Below are positions 1-9,554 of a DNA stretch of 60,613 nucleotides, one piece after another (position 1 is the first letter of the stretch; every line of letters starts with the position of its first letter). Location of the stretch: assembly GCA_936928855.1 (NCBI GenBank), contig CAKZHZ010000006.1, positions 1 through 60,613 on the forward strand. Direction: 5' to 3'. A program made the position numbers and the translations under genes. The stretch is from an uncultured Polycyclovorans sp. (GTDB taxonomy: Bacteria > Pseudomonadota > Gammaproteobacteria > Nevskiales > Nevskiaceae). The notes below the pieces were generated by a model. It was not told the DNA's origin, did not search any database, and saw only the letters and a list, made by a program, of their open reading frames with translations.

Positions 1-168
1 CGCTCCCTGCTCACCGTCGGCCCCGACCTGGAACTGCTCGTCGAACGCGAGCGGGCCGGCGTCGGCGCCTGGTACGAGTTCTTCCCGCGGTCCGAGGGAG
101 CGAAGCGCCGGAAGGACGGCACCGTCAGAAGCGGCACGTTCCGAACCGCCGCGCAGCGCCTGCCCGGA
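1..168 (+). CDS. glgE: GlgE maltosyltransferase fragment (truncated at both ends)
   Basis: Frame 1 reads through from base 1 and contains AWYEFFPRSEG followed by SGTFRTAAQRLP. These are hallmark segments near the N-terminus of actinobacterial GlgE, the alpha-1,4-glucan:maltose-1-phosphate maltosyltransferase of alpha-glucan synthesis. The expected continuation of the GH13 catalytic domain is absent. After RLP the same frame passes into DedA-type membrane sequence. The start lies outside the window, so only about 55 residues of a roughly 650-residue enzyme are present. Base and codon use look actinobacterial and nothing around it belongs to a trehalose or GlgE pathway. It is probably a chimeric read-derived piece and not a functional gene. 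The family call is fairly secure; the exact end is not. Confidence 0.72.
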
Positions 169-171
169 GGT

Positions 172-450
172 GTGGCCGCGACACTCGGGGCCGCGCAACC
201 GATCATCGTCGCCGGCCTCGCCGTCGCCGTGGAGAACTTCTTCCCCCCGATTCCGAGCGAGATCATCCTTCCGCTGGCCGGGTTCACGGCGTCGCAGGGA
301 GGCTTCTCGTTGTTCAGCGCGCTGTTCTGGACGACGCTCGGTTCGGTGGTGGGCGCGGCCGTCCTCTACTGGCTGGGCGTGAAGCTCGGCCGGGACCGCC
401 TCTACGCGATCGTGGACCGGATGCCCCTCGTCGACACCGAGGATCTGGCG
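172..450 (+). CDS. DedA-family membrane protein fragment (3' truncated)
   Basis: The frame continues from the GlgE fragment without a stop. From the GTG at 172 it encodes a DedA/SNARE-associated (VTT) membrane protein N-terminus. The diagnostic ENFFPPIPSEIILPLAGF motif is about 20 residues in, followed by a long hydrophobic helix and a GRDRLYAIVDRMPL segment typical of actinobacterial DedA proteins. DedA proteins are inner-membrane proteins linked to lipid flipping and envelope homeostasis. About 90 to 95 residues are recognisable out of roughly 200. After DTEDL the similarity ends and the sequence becomes antisense to ppsA. Treating the open frame 172-2415 as one 747-residue protein would be wrong. 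Whether GTG 172 is the true start is unclear, because the GlgE join falls at 165-172. Confidence 0.75.
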
Positions 451-474
451 AGCATCCAGGCCGGCCTCGCCGAA

Positions 475-482
<8 letters not shown>
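445..482. other. Chimeric junction, DedA fragment to ppsA
   Basis: Upstream of here the plus strand encodes DedA. From about 475 onward the minus strand encodes PpsA and stops matching the family at RGASRYISEEF, in the middle of its C-terminal TIM-barrel domain. Neither gene ends naturally. Bases about 450-474 fit neither family clearly, so a short third piece or a junction with microhomology is possible. No repeat, insertion sequence or integrase lies at the join. Confidence 0.75.
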
Positions 483-2325
<1,843 letters not shown>

Positions 2326-2430
2326 GAGGATTCGGGATGGGAGCGGGGTGTGGATTATCGAAATGCGGGCGGTGCGCTGCAACATTGCCGCCGAATGACG
2401 CACACTGACGACTGACGAAATGGGGGGCAC

Positions 2431-3255
2431 ATGAGCGCGCCGCGACCGGTATTCTTTCTTTCAGACGGCACCGGCATTACCGCTGAAACACTGGGTAATA
2501 CGCTGTTGACGCAGTTCGAGGGGGTCACCTTTCACAAGACCACCCTGCCGTTCATTACCAGTGAGGCGCGTGCGCGCACCACGGTGGAGTACATCAACCA
2601 TCTTGCGCAGCGGCAGGGGGTCAAACCCATCCTGTTCAGCACCACGGTCAACGACGCGGTGCGAACGGTCCTGCGGGGCGCCGAGGCGGTTTTCATCGAC
2701 CTGTTCGATCATTTCATTCCCCTGCTGGAGTCGGAGCTGGCGCTGAAATCCAGCCACGCGCAGGGGCGGGCGCACGGAGTGGCGGACTCGCTGCGCTATA
2801 ACGCCCGCATCGCCGCCATGAACTATGCGATGGAGCACGACGATGGCCAGTCGATTCGGGATCTCGCGCGCGCCGAGTTGATCCTGGTAGCGCCATCGCG
2901 GTGTGGCAAGACGCCCACCAGCCTGTATCTCGCGCTGCAGCACGGGGTTTTCGCCACGAACTTCCCGCTGATCGAGGAGGATCTGGCTCAGGGGCGGCTG
3001 CCGGATGCCCTGAAAGGGCAGGTGCCCAAACTGTTCGGCCTGACCTCCGATCCCGAGCGTCTCATGCAGGTCAGGACCGAGCGTCGTCCCGGTTCGAAAT
3101 ACGCATCGCTGGCGCAGTGTGCCTTCGAGCTGCGTCAGGCAGAGCAGCTGTACCGTCGGCACCGGATCCCCTTCGTCAATTCGGCCAACATGTCCATCGA
3201 GGAGATGGCATCGGTCATCATGCAGGAGAAAGGCTTGCGCAAGCCGACGTACTAG
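2431..3255 (+). CDS. ppsR: PEP synthase regulatory kinase/pyrophosphorylase PpsR
   Basis: This 274-residue protein of the DUF299/PSRP family opens with RPVFFLSDGTGITAET, the family signature, and has a P-loop-like APSRCGKT at residues 154-161. PpsR inactivates PEP synthase by ADP-dependent phosphorylation of a Thr next to the catalytic His, and reactivates it by Pi-dependent dephosphorylation. It is transcribed divergently from ppsA across about 105 bp, the standard arrangement in gammaproteobacteria. A GGGGGG ribosome-binding sequence precedes ATG 2431. Length is normal. Confidence 0.96.
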   Translation: MSAPRPVFFLSDGTGITAETLGNTLLTQFEGVTFHKTTLPFITSEARARTTVEYINHLAQRQGVKPILFSTTVNDAVRTVLRGAEAVFIDLFDHFIPLLESELALKSSHAQGRAHGVADSLRYNARIAAMNYAMEHDDGQSIRDLARAELILVAPSRCGKTPTSLYLALQHGVFATNFPLIEEDLAQGRLPDALKGQVPKLFGLTSDPERLMQVRTERRPGSKYASLAQCAFELRQAEQLYRRHRIPFVNSANMSIEEMASVIMQEKGLRKPTY

Positions 3256-3259
3256 CGCG

Positions 3260-3321
3260 GTGTTTCGCGCTGCTGGGGACTGATGGCGCCTCCCGGGGCG
3301 GTGCCCATCAGTGCGAAACAC
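3260..3321. terminator. Long inverted repeat between convergent genes
   Basis: Arm GTGTTTCGC (3260-3268) pairs with GCGAAACAC (3313-3321), and ACTGATGG (3279-3286) pairs with CCATCAGT (3305-3312). The right-hand arms are contiguous and the left-hand arms are separated by a 10-nt bulge. It sits between ppsR (ends 3255) and the hydrolase gene (reverse, ends 3326), so it probably acts as a bidirectional terminator. There is no clear T-run. Confidence 0.55.
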
Positions 3322-3325
3322 TGCT

Positions 3326-4279
3326 CTAGCGCTGCGGGTCCTGCCGAAAAGGGGCCGATCTGAGCGAGGGGCGAAGAAACCGCAGCAGGGCCTCATGCGT
3401 GGTTCCGGGCTGCTCCAGTTGTGGCAGGTGACCGGCATCCGCCACCCATTGCAGCTGTGCCGATGGCCCCAGGCGTGACAGCAGCGGTTCCGCCTCCGCC
3501 GCTGGCACCACGGCGTCTTCGCGGCCCCAGAGCAGCAAGGTTGGCAGCGATCTTGCGCCGAGCGCCTCGTAGACCGGCGTGGGATCTCGCGCAATCAGGT
3601 TCCGCAGCGTCGACAACAGCGCCCGGCGGTACCCCTTGTACACCCGTTGCTCAGTAAAACCCGCCAGATACTGCGGGGCCAGCGCCGGGTCGTGGAAGCT
3701 CTGTGCCTGCAGGCTGGCCTGAGCCGGGAAATAGGCGACGTGAGCGACGGCTTCCCCCAGCAGCGGGAGTTGCAGCGCGAGGACTGTCCGTTCGGTGTTG
3801 AAGGGGGCCAGCAGGGCCAGACGTTGCACCCGCTGTGGATGGCGTCTGGCGAAATCGGCGGCGATCAGCCCGCCCATGGACAGCCCGACGATCTGCACCG
3901 GGGTGTCAGGCGCCAAAGCGTCGAGCAGGGCCTCGAGCTGTTGTGTGAAGCGGTCGAGATCGTAGCGTCCGGGCGGGCGGTCCGACCATCCCCGCCCATA
4001 GAGGTCATAGCGCAGGGTGCGGAATCCGGCGGCCTGCAGGGCCGCCGCCGTGTTCGACCAGAGGCTGCTCGGGTAGGAGTAGCCATGAATCAGGACCACC
4101 AGGGGACCGCTTTCGCGACCCTCCAACCGGAACGCTGTGATGCCATCGGGCAGCGCCACAAAGCTCATCGGCGCTTGCGCCCGTGCTGCATCGTCGAGCG
4201 GCACGCGTTCGGGGTTCTGCCACCAGGTCCAGGCCCCCAGTATCGCGACCAGCATCAACAGCAGGGTCAGTGCGCGCAT
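3326..4279 (-). CDS. Alpha/beta hydrolase, membrane-anchored or exported
   Basis: This 317-residue alpha/beta-hydrolase-fold protein has an N-terminal hydrophobic segment (residues 3-20, ending in WW) that could be an uncleaved anchor or a signal peptide. HGYSYPSSLW (about 65) supplies the oxyanion region and the nucleophile elbow is GLSMGG with Ser134. WGREDAVVP probably carries the acid and AGHLPQLEQP the catalytic His. The DLYGRGWSDRP segment is common in esterase/lipase and monoacylglycerol-lipase-like members. Substrate cannot be told from sequence. It lies 4 bp downstream of the phosphoglucomutase gene on the same strand, so the two are probably cotranscribed. Confidence 0.85.
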   Translation of the reverse strand: MRALTLLLMLVAILGAWTWWQNPERVPLDDAARAQAPMSFVALPDGITAFRLEGRESGPLVVLIHGYSYPSSLWSNTAAALQAAGFRTLRYDLYGRGWSDRPPGRYDLDRFTQQLEALLDALAPDTPVQIVGLSMGGLIAADFARRHPQRVQRLALLAPFNTERTVLALQLPLLGEAVAHVAYFPAQASLQAQSFHDPALAPQYLAGFTEQRVYKGYRRALLSTLRNLIARDPTPVYEALGARSLPTLLLWGREDAVVPAAEAEPLLSRLGPSAQLQWVADAGHLPQLEQPGTTHEALLRFLRPSLRSAPFRQDPQR

Positions 4280-4283
4280 GGCC

Positions 4284-5909
4284 TCAGGTCACCAGGTCGG
4301 GTTGGTCTCGGCCGGTCAGCGCGGTCATGCGGGTCAGGCCCAGTGCGACCTGCGCGAGCCCCTGCAGTGCCGTCTCGGGATCCAGATCCAGCGCATCCTG
4401 TCGCCAGTGTTCAAGGTACAGCCGCAATGTGGCGCCCTGCGTGCCGGTGCCGCTCTTGCGCAGCACGATACGGGCTTGCTCCCCGAAGACCACCCTCAGG
4501 CCCTGCGCGTGGGCTCGACTGTCATCCACGGGGTCCCGGTAAGCGAAACTGTCGGCCTCGCTGACCTGAAGTGAGCCGAAAGTTTGGCCTGGCAGCGCCG
4601 GCAACTGGGATTCCAGCCCCTGCATGACCGCCTGAGCGGCCTCGGCCGGGAGGTTCTCGTAGTCCTGGCGGATAAAGTAGTGGCGTCCGAAGCGCTGCCA
4701 GTGCGCGCGTGCCAGTGCCGGCAGGGACTCGCCTGTGGAGGCGAGGATGTTCAACCAGGCCAAAACTGCCCAGAGGCCGTCTTTCTCGCGGACGTGGTCG
4801 GAGCCGGTGCCAAAGCTCTCCTCGCCACAGACCGTGATGCGCTGGTCATCGAGCAGATTGCTGAAAAACTTCCAGCCGGTCGGTGTTTCGTAGCACGGAA
4901 TATTCAGGGCTGCCGCCACGGCATCGGCGGCACGGCAGGTGGGCATGGAGCGCGCGACGCCTCGAAGGCCCTGCCGATAGCCCGGGCAGCGGTGCAGATG
5001 GGCGGTGAGCATGGCCAGCGAGTCACCGGGGGAAATGAACTGCCCCGGGCCGAGAATCATGTTGCGGTCGCCGTCGCCATCGCTGGCGGCGCCGAGATCA
5101 GGGGCATCCGCGCCCATCATGTGTGACACCAGGTCAGCGGCGTAGATGAGATTGGGGTCCGGGTGGCCGCCGCCGAAATCCTCCAGCGGGGTGGCGTTGA
5201 CCACGTCGGACTCCGGGGCACCGAGGCGGTCGATCAGAATGCGACGGGCATAGGGGCCGGTGACTGCATGCAGGGCGTCATAGCGAATCCGGTGACCCTG
5301 TTGGAACCAGCTCTTTATTGCTTCAAAATCAAAAAGTTCTTCGAGTAACCTAAGGTAATCCTCGAGGCCGTCGATGACTTCGACCACACCACCGTCAAAC
5401 GGCGTTTCCCCGCGGCGATCGATGTCTATATCTATAGAATTATCAATAAGATATCGAGAAATACTAAGGCTTCTCTCAAAGATTTGATCGGTCAGGCTCT
5501 CGCTGGCCTGGCCGCCGCCAGCGACGTTGAACTTGATGCCGAAGTCGCCGTCCGGGCCGGCAGGATTGTGGCTGGCAGTAAGGACGAGGCCGCCGCCGGC
5601 CCGGCGCTTCCGGATCAGGTGGGAGGCGGCGGGCGTGGAAAGCAGACCGCCCTGGCCGACGATGATCCTTGAAATTCCGTTGGCCGCCGCCATTGATATC
5701 GCAGTGGCGATGGCCGCTCGATTGTGGAAGCGGCCATCGCCGCCGATCACGAGTGCGGAACCTTTTAGCCCCGGAACGCAGTCAAAGGTGGACTGAAGGA
5801 AATTTTCGAGATAGCCAGGCTGCTGAAACACCCGCACCTGCTTGCGCAGTCCGGCCGTGCCGGGCTTCTGATCGCGGAAGGGGGTGGTGGGAATTTCCTG
5901 GGCAGACAT
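4284..5909 (-). CDS. pgm: Phosphoglucomutase, alpha-D-glucose-specific
   Basis: This enzyme interconverts glucose-1-phosphate and glucose-6-phosphate. The first residues FRDQKPGTAGLRKQV are the family N-terminal motif. The catalytic phosphoserine is Ser113 in TASHNP, the metal site is ASDGDGDRN, and the sugar-binding loop is CGEESFGTGSDH. ATG 5909 gives 541 residues, matching the eukaryote-like Pgm family; a GTG at 5936 would add nine unlikely residues. Two stretches (about 5304-5363 and 5415-5492) use AT-rich rare codons such as ATA, TTA, AGA and AGG, unlike the rest of the gene and its neighbours. The protein is still colinear across them. It is divergent from the DUF1249 gene. Confidence 0.93.
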   Translation of the reverse strand: MSAQEIPTTPFRDQKPGTAGLRKQVRVFQQPGYLENFLQSTFDCVPGLKGSALVIGGDGRFHNRAAIATAISMAAANGISRIIVGQGGLLSTPAASHLIRKRRAGGGLVLTASHNPAGPDGDFGIKFNVAGGGQASESLTDQIFERSLSISRYLIDNSIDIDIDRRGETPFDGGVVEVIDGLEDYLRLLEELFDFEAIKSWFQQGHRIRYDALHAVTGPYARRILIDRLGAPESDVVNATPLEDFGGGHPDPNLIYAADLVSHMMGADAPDLGAASDGDGDRNMILGPGQFISPGDSLAMLTAHLHRCPGYRQGLRGVARSMPTCRAADAVAAALNIPCYETPTGWKFFSNLLDDQRITVCGEESFGTGSDHVREKDGLWAVLAWLNILASTGESLPALARAHWQRFGRHYFIRQDYENLPAEAAQAVMQGLESQLPALPGQTFGSLQVSEADSFAYRDPVDDSRAHAQGLRVVFGEQARIVLRKSGTGTQGATLRLYLEHWRQDALDLDPETALQGLAQVALGLTRMTALTGRDQPDLVT

Positions 5910-5955
5910 ATGGCTTTCGTTGTGGGGACTTGGCACCTTATCTTATAGTCAGTGT

Positions 5956-6438
5956 ATGCAGACGTCCTATGAAAGACCCGCCGCTGCCGCTGCGACACCG
6001 TCGCGCCGGCTTGCGGTCCTGCTCGATCTGTACGAGCGGAATTTTCGCCTGCTGCAGCGGCTGATCCCGGCGCTGGATCTGCCGCCGCAGAAGGCTATCT
6101 CGCATAGCCTTGCGGATCCGCCTTTGCATCTGACAGTCACCGAGCGAGATCGCTACACCCTGACCTGCAAGCTCACCTACGAGTTTGTGGATGACGAGGG
6201 TGTTCGCCGGCAGCCGGACCTCTGGGTGCGCATCTACCGCGACGCCGGTGTCGCCGAAGCGCTTAATCAGCCCAACCGTCCGCCCTGGGAGGCGGAAGGA
6301 GAAGGCGACCCATGGGCCGAACGGTTTCTCGATGAGCAGTGGCGGCGCAACCTGACCCTGGGCAAGTGGCTGGAGTACCTGATCGACAATGGACACGGGT
6401 TCGGGCGCAACGACGCCAACGTGTCCGCCGCGGCTTGA
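5956..6438 (+). CDS. DUF1249 family protein (YqiB-like)
   Basis: This 160-residue soluble protein of the DUF1249 family has LAVLLDLYERNFRLL near the start and WVRIYRDAGVAEAL in the middle, with a C-terminal region rich in charged residues ending GRNDANVSAAA. E. coli YqiB lies between nudF and cpdA and has no established function. ATG 5956 is the best start because the residues after it match the family. An in-frame upstream start at 5884 would lie inside the divergent pgm gene. Its stop overlaps a possible TTG start of the next gene. Confidence 0.82.
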   Translation: MQTSYERPAAAAATPSRRLAVLLDLYERNFRLLQRLIPALDLPPQKAISHSLADPPLHLTVTERDRYTLTCKLTYEFVDDEGVRRQPDLWVRIYRDAGVAEALNQPNRPPWEAEGEGDPWAERFLDEQWRRNLTLGKWLEYLIDNGHGFGRNDANVSAAA

Positions 6439-6443
6439 CGCCG

Positions 6444-6965
6444 GTGCGGTACGCACTGGACGGAGTTGAGCCTTCATTGGGCGAGTCGGTCTGGATTGCG
6501 CCGGGTGCGCAGGTCATTGGCCGGGTGCATCTTGCGGACCGGGCCAGTGTCTGGTTCGGCTGCGTACTCCGGGGTGATTCCGATGCGCTGCACGTGGGCG
6601 AGGGTTCCAACGTGCAGGATGGTTCGATTCTGCACACGGATGTCGGTATCCAGCTGCGCATCGGGCGCGATTGCACGATCGGTCATCAAGTGATGCTGCA
6701 TGGCTGCACCATCGGCGACAACAGTCTCATCGGCATTCAAAGCGTGGTGCTCAACCGTGCAGTGATCGGCCGTAACAGTCTGGTGGGCGCGGGCAGCCTG
6801 GTGCCTGAAGGCAAGGTGTTTCCCGACGGGGTGCTGTTGATGGGGCGCCCGGCCAAGGTGGTGCGGGAACTGAGCCCGGCCGAGCAGCAGATCATCACGC
6901 TTTCGGCCCGACACTATGTCCAGAACGCCGCCCGCTTCGCCACGGGGCTCAAGCCCCTGGACTGA
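6444..6965 (+). CDS. Gamma-carbonic anhydrase-family hexapeptide protein (YrdA-like)
   Basis: A left-handed beta-helix protein of about 173 residues with repeating hexapeptides (for example IGDNSLIGIQSVVLNRAVIG). The three putative zinc-binding His are in SILHTD and IGHQVMLHG. This is the pattern of the gamma-carbonic-anhydrase/YrdA/PaaY family, usually trimeric, where carbonic anhydrase activity is proven only for some members. The start is ambiguous: GTG 6444 gives MRYALDGVEP, while TTG 6435 overlaps the previous stop and adds three residues. The last 17 bases overlap the end of the convergent phosphatase gene. Confidence 0.85.
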   Translation: MRYALDGVEPSLGESVWIAPGAQVIGRVHLADRASVWFGCVLRGDSDALHVGEGSNVQDGSILHTDVGIQLRIGRDCTIGHQVMLHGCTIGDNSLIGIQSVVLNRAVIGRNSLVGAGSLVPEGKVFPDGVLLMGRPAKVVRELSPAEQQIITLSARHYVQNAARFATGLKPLD

Positions 6966-7491
6966 GGGGGGTGGGGTCTGATGGCGGCGCAGGGTCGTCG
7001 TCGAGTTTTGGGGCGCTGAACCAGCGAAGCTGCCCGCAGCGGGCGTCCACCGTGCGCCACTCTGGTATCGAGAGCGCAAGGTGTGCCACCGCGCAGGTGG
7101 GCATGTGTGCAGGGGCGGTCTCCGCAGCCAGCCACTGTGTCAGCAAGGTCAGGCCGGGGTTGTGGCCAAACAGCCAGACCTGTTCCGCGTCGTCGGGCAG
7201 CCCCCGAAGCACGGTGACCAGCGTATCGAGGCTGGCATCGTAGACCGCGGCGTCATACCGCAGGCGGCTGAGGGGCTCGGTCAGGGTTTCCGCGAACAGG
7301 CGTGCCGTCATCATCGCGCGGGTGGCCGGGCTACTGATCCACACATCCGGTGTTGGCAGCGCCTGCCGGACGCGGGCCGCCATCCTTGGTGCATCGCGGT
7401 GGCCCCGCGCATTCAGCGGGCGCTCGAAGTCGGTGAGGTCGGTGTGACGCCAGCTCGATTTGGCGTGGCGGATCAGGGTCAGGTAGCGCAT
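6949..7491 (-). CDS. sixA: SixA-type phosphohistidine phosphatase
   Basis: This 180-residue histidine-phosphatase-superfamily protein has the catalytic RHG-like motif LIRHAKSSW (His about 8), a second Arg in SSPATRAMMTA, and the second catalytic His in FGHNPGLT. That short architecture is SixA, which removes phosphate from phosphohistidine on HPt domains or the PTS(Ntr) NPr protein. ATG 7491 is chosen because MRYLTLIRHAK is the family start. It overlaps rsmJ upstream by 13 bp, suggesting translational coupling, and converges with the carbonic anhydrase-like gene. Confidence 0.86.
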   Translation of the reverse strand: MRYLTLIRHAKSSWRHTDLTDFERPLNARGHRDAPRMAARVRQALPTPDVWISSPATRAMMTARLFAETLTEPLSRLRYDAAVYDASLDTLVTVLRGLPDDAEQVWLFGHNPGLTLLTQWLAAETAPAHMPTCAVAHLALSIPEWRTVDARCGQLRWFSAPKLDDDPAPPSDPTPLSPGA

Positions 7492-8168
7492 GGGAGGGGC
7501 ATGTAGAGGTCGAAACGGGCCTGTGTCCCTCTCAGGGTCTGCAGCGCGGTGGTGTCGGCCAGAGGGGGGGCGTTGCGGGGACGTTTGACGACGACACGCC
7601 ACCCGGCATGCTGGCGGGCCGGTGCCAGCAGGCGGTCTGCGTCAGGATCGCTGCCGGTGAGGGCTCGGAAGACCTGCATTTCCTTTCCGGGCAGCGCCTG
7701 TTTCCCCCGGTGCGGGTACATCGGATCGAGGTAGATCACATCCCAGCCGGGTTGGTGCTGCATCACGTCGAGTGCGTCACCGCCTGCGAGCTGCAGGCGG
7801 GAGGCCAAAGAAGGGTCGGTACACTGAAGTCGTGCCAGTGCGTCCTCCAGTAGTGCGAACATCATCGGATGACGCTCACACAGGGTCACGGTGGCGCCAA
7901 GGGCCGCCAGGGTGACCGCATCTCGGCCCAGGCCTGCCGTCGCGTCGAGGATTCGCCATTCCGGCTCGCGGCCGATGCCGCAGGCCCTGGCCAGAAGCTG
8001 CCGGCGGCCGGCAGCAATCCGTCGGCGTTGCGCCTCGCTGCGCCAGTCGGCCTGAATTGCCCCCATTTCAGGACGGGCCTCGACCCGGATGCCGAGCCAG
8101 CCGCGGGCATCGCGCTCCAATAAAAAACCCCGGACATCAAGGTCCGGGGTTGTCGCCTCAGGCAGCAT
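7479..8168 (-). CDS. rsmJ: 16S rRNA m2G1516 methyltransferase RsmJ
   Basis: The SAM-binding motif DATAGLGRDA, the DPMYPHRGKQAL segment and VVKRPRNAPPLA identify RsmJ (YhiQ), which methylates G1516 of 16S rRNA. The full open frame from ATG 8168 gives 229 residues. However, the codons at 8121-8151 coincide with a perfect rho-independent terminator for the upstream SCP2 gene. Conserved sequence begins only at GFLLERDARGW, so a start after the hairpin (TTG at 8118-8120) is possible. Downstream it overlaps sixA. Confidence 0.9.
   Translation of the reverse strand: MLPEATTPDLDVRGFLLERDARGWLGIRVEARPEMGAIQADWRSEAQRRRIAAGRRQLLARACGIGREPEWRILDATAGLGRDAVTLAALGATVTLCERHPMMFALLEDALARLQCTDPSLASRLQLAGGDALDVMQHQPGWDVIYLDPMYPHRGKQALPGKEMQVFRALTGSDPDADRLLAPARQHAGWRVVVKRPRNAPPLADTTALQTLRGTQARFDLYMPLPCAT
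8121..8151 (-). terminator. Rho-independent terminator inside the 5' end of rsmJ
   Basis: On the minus strand AACCCCGGAC (8151-8142) and GTCCGGGGTT (8135-8126) form a perfect 10-bp stem with a 6-nt loop, followed by a run of six T. It lies 21 bp after the SCP2 gene stop and within the first 17 codons of the longest rsmJ frame. It should strongly reduce read-through from the SCP2 gene into rsmJ. Confidence 0.88.
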
Positions 8169-8171
8169 CGC

Positions 8172-8489
8172 TCAGGAGAGCTTGCTGGCCTCGAACAGGC
8201 TGCTCATGCGCTGGGCGAGCATCAGGTCGCCCTCAATCTGCAGCTTGCCGGTCATGAACGCGGTCATGCCATTCAGTTCGCCCTTGAACAGGGCAACCAG
8301 ATCGTCGTCTTCCATGGTGATGGTGACGTCGGGGCTGCTGGCGGGGCCTTCGCCCACCGAGCACTCGCCACCCTTGATCGTCGCGTGCATCGGGGAGGAG
8401 ATGTTGAACTGCAGGGTGGCGTCCAGGCCGGAAGCGGCATCCGGATTGAAAGCGGCCGGCAGTTGCTTGATCAGATCGACAGCGGACAT
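8172..8489 (-). CDS. Small SCP2 sterol-binding-domain protein
   Basis: This 105-residue protein consists of one SCP2 lipid-binding domain: ATLQFNISSPMHATIKGG, then SPDVTITMEDDDLVALFKGELNG, then TGKLQIEGDLMLAQRMSSLF. SCP2 proteins bind lipids or other hydrophobic molecules in a beta-sheet cavity; the ligand of the stand-alone bacterial form is not known. No signal peptide, so cytoplasmic. ATG 8489 is chosen because upstream residues have no family similarity. It is followed by a strong terminator. Confidence 0.88.
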   Translation of the reverse strand: MSAVDLIKQLPAAFNPDAASGLDATLQFNISSPMHATIKGGECSVGEGPASSPDVTITMEDDDLVALFKGELNGMTAFMTGKLQIEGDLMLAQRMSSLFEASKLS

Positions 8490-8583
8490 GGCTGAGATGC
8501 TCCGAATTGAAAAAAGAATGAACGCGGATGCTAGCGCCACGTCGACGGCGAGGCAATGCGATTCAATGCATTGGTAATGCCCA

Positions 8584-8856
8584 TTACGACGCGGGATCGT
8601 CCATGCTGCGAGCGGCCGATGGAGACAGCAGCACAGCATGCACGGTACTCATGTACAACCTGTTACCGAGCTTCAGGTGCTGCAGCGTCGGTGCATCAGC
8701 GCTGTGGTCCAGTCGGCGGTAATGTTGCCCCTCGACCCAGCCGGGCACACAGTGCTTGAACCTCCTGAATGCGGTGCCCTTGGGGTGACCACGGGCCTCG
8801 TCCCATTCGCGCACGGTGATCCAGTCAGCAGGCAGCGGAGGGGTAGAATGCGTCAT
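8584..8856 (-). CDS. Small conserved protein, possibly excisionase-like
   Basis: I do not recognise a characterised family. From ATG 8856 the product is 90 residues: a tryptophan-containing ITVREWDEARGHPKGTAF segment, then FRRFKHCVPGWVEGQHYRRL, then LGNRLYMSTVHAVLLSP. The first part resembles the helix-turn-helix opening of excisionase/MerR-like small DNA-binding proteins, and similar short proteins occur in other gammaproteobacteria. It is divergent from the NUDIX gene across 53 bp and no good ribosome-binding site is visible. The regulator idea is inference only. Confidence 0.5.
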   Translation of the reverse strand: MTHSTPPLPADWITVREWDEARGHPKGTAFRRFKHCVPGWVEGQHYRRLDHSADAPTLQHLKLGNRLYMSTVHAVLLSPSAARSMDDPAS

Positions 8857-8909
8857 GGACGCCAGTGTAGAAGACCGATCTCGACAGTGTGTGGCCGGGA
8901 GGGGGTGTG

Positions 8910-9554
8910 ATGCCTCCCTATGAGCCTCCGGTCCCGCTCGCGGCACTGCACGCGGCCCTGCGCGGGACCACCGAGACGCCGCCGCGACGGTTCTATCATG
9001 CTGATTTTCCTGAGGGTTTCGAGCGATTGGTGCCCGATGGCCTGCTGCGACAGTTGCGGCCGGCGGCGGTGCTGATCGCGGTGCTGATGCGTCCATCACA
9101 TCCCACTGTGCTGCTGACCCGGCGCTCCGAGCAGCTGCGCGCCCATCAGGGGCAGGTCAGTTTTCCGGGCGGACGCCGGGACGAAGGCGATACCTCGCTG
9201 GCCCACACGGCGCTGAGGGAGGCGGAGGAAGAAGTCGGGTTGTTGCCGCAAGGGGTGGAGGTGCTGGGCTACCTGGACGACTATCCGACGCTCAGCCGGT
9301 TCAGGGTAACGCCCGTCGTCGGGGTGGTTGAGCAGCCACCCGCGCAGTGGCGCCCGGCGCCGGAGGAGGTGGCCGAAGTCTTCGAATTGCCCTTGTCGAT
9401 TGCGTTGGATCCCTGCGCCTATCGCCAGCAGACGCTCCTGAGAGAGGGGATCCGGCTGCCGTTTTATGAGTTGCAGCACGGGCCCCATCGGATCTGGGGG
9501 GCAACGGCGGGCATGCTGCGGCAGCTGGCCTTGCGGGTGCGCGGCGATGGCTGA
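8910..9554 (+). CDS. NUDIX hydrolase, CoA pyrophosphatase type
   Basis: A 214-residue protein with the CoA-pyrophosphatase signature LLTRRSEQLRAHQGQVSFPG directly before the Nudix box (GGRRDEGDTSLAHTAL then REAEEEVGL). Members cleave CoA and its derivatives to 3',5'-ADP and phosphopantetheine (E. coli NudL). ATG 8910 follows GGGAGGGGGTGTG. Its last 8 bases overlap the start of the MazG-like gene, so the two nucleotide-hydrolysing enzymes are probably translationally coupled. Confidence 0.9.
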   Translation: MPPYEPPVPLAALHAALRGTTETPPRRFYHADFPEGFERLVPDGLLRQLRPAAVLIAVLMRPSHPTVLLTRRSEQLRAHQGQVSFPGGRRDEGDTSLAHTALREAEEEVGLLPQGVEVLGYLDDYPTLSRFRVTPVVGVVEQPPAQWRPAPEEVAEVFELPLSIALDPCAYRQQTLLREGIRLPFYELQHGPHRIWGATAGMLRQLALRVRGDG

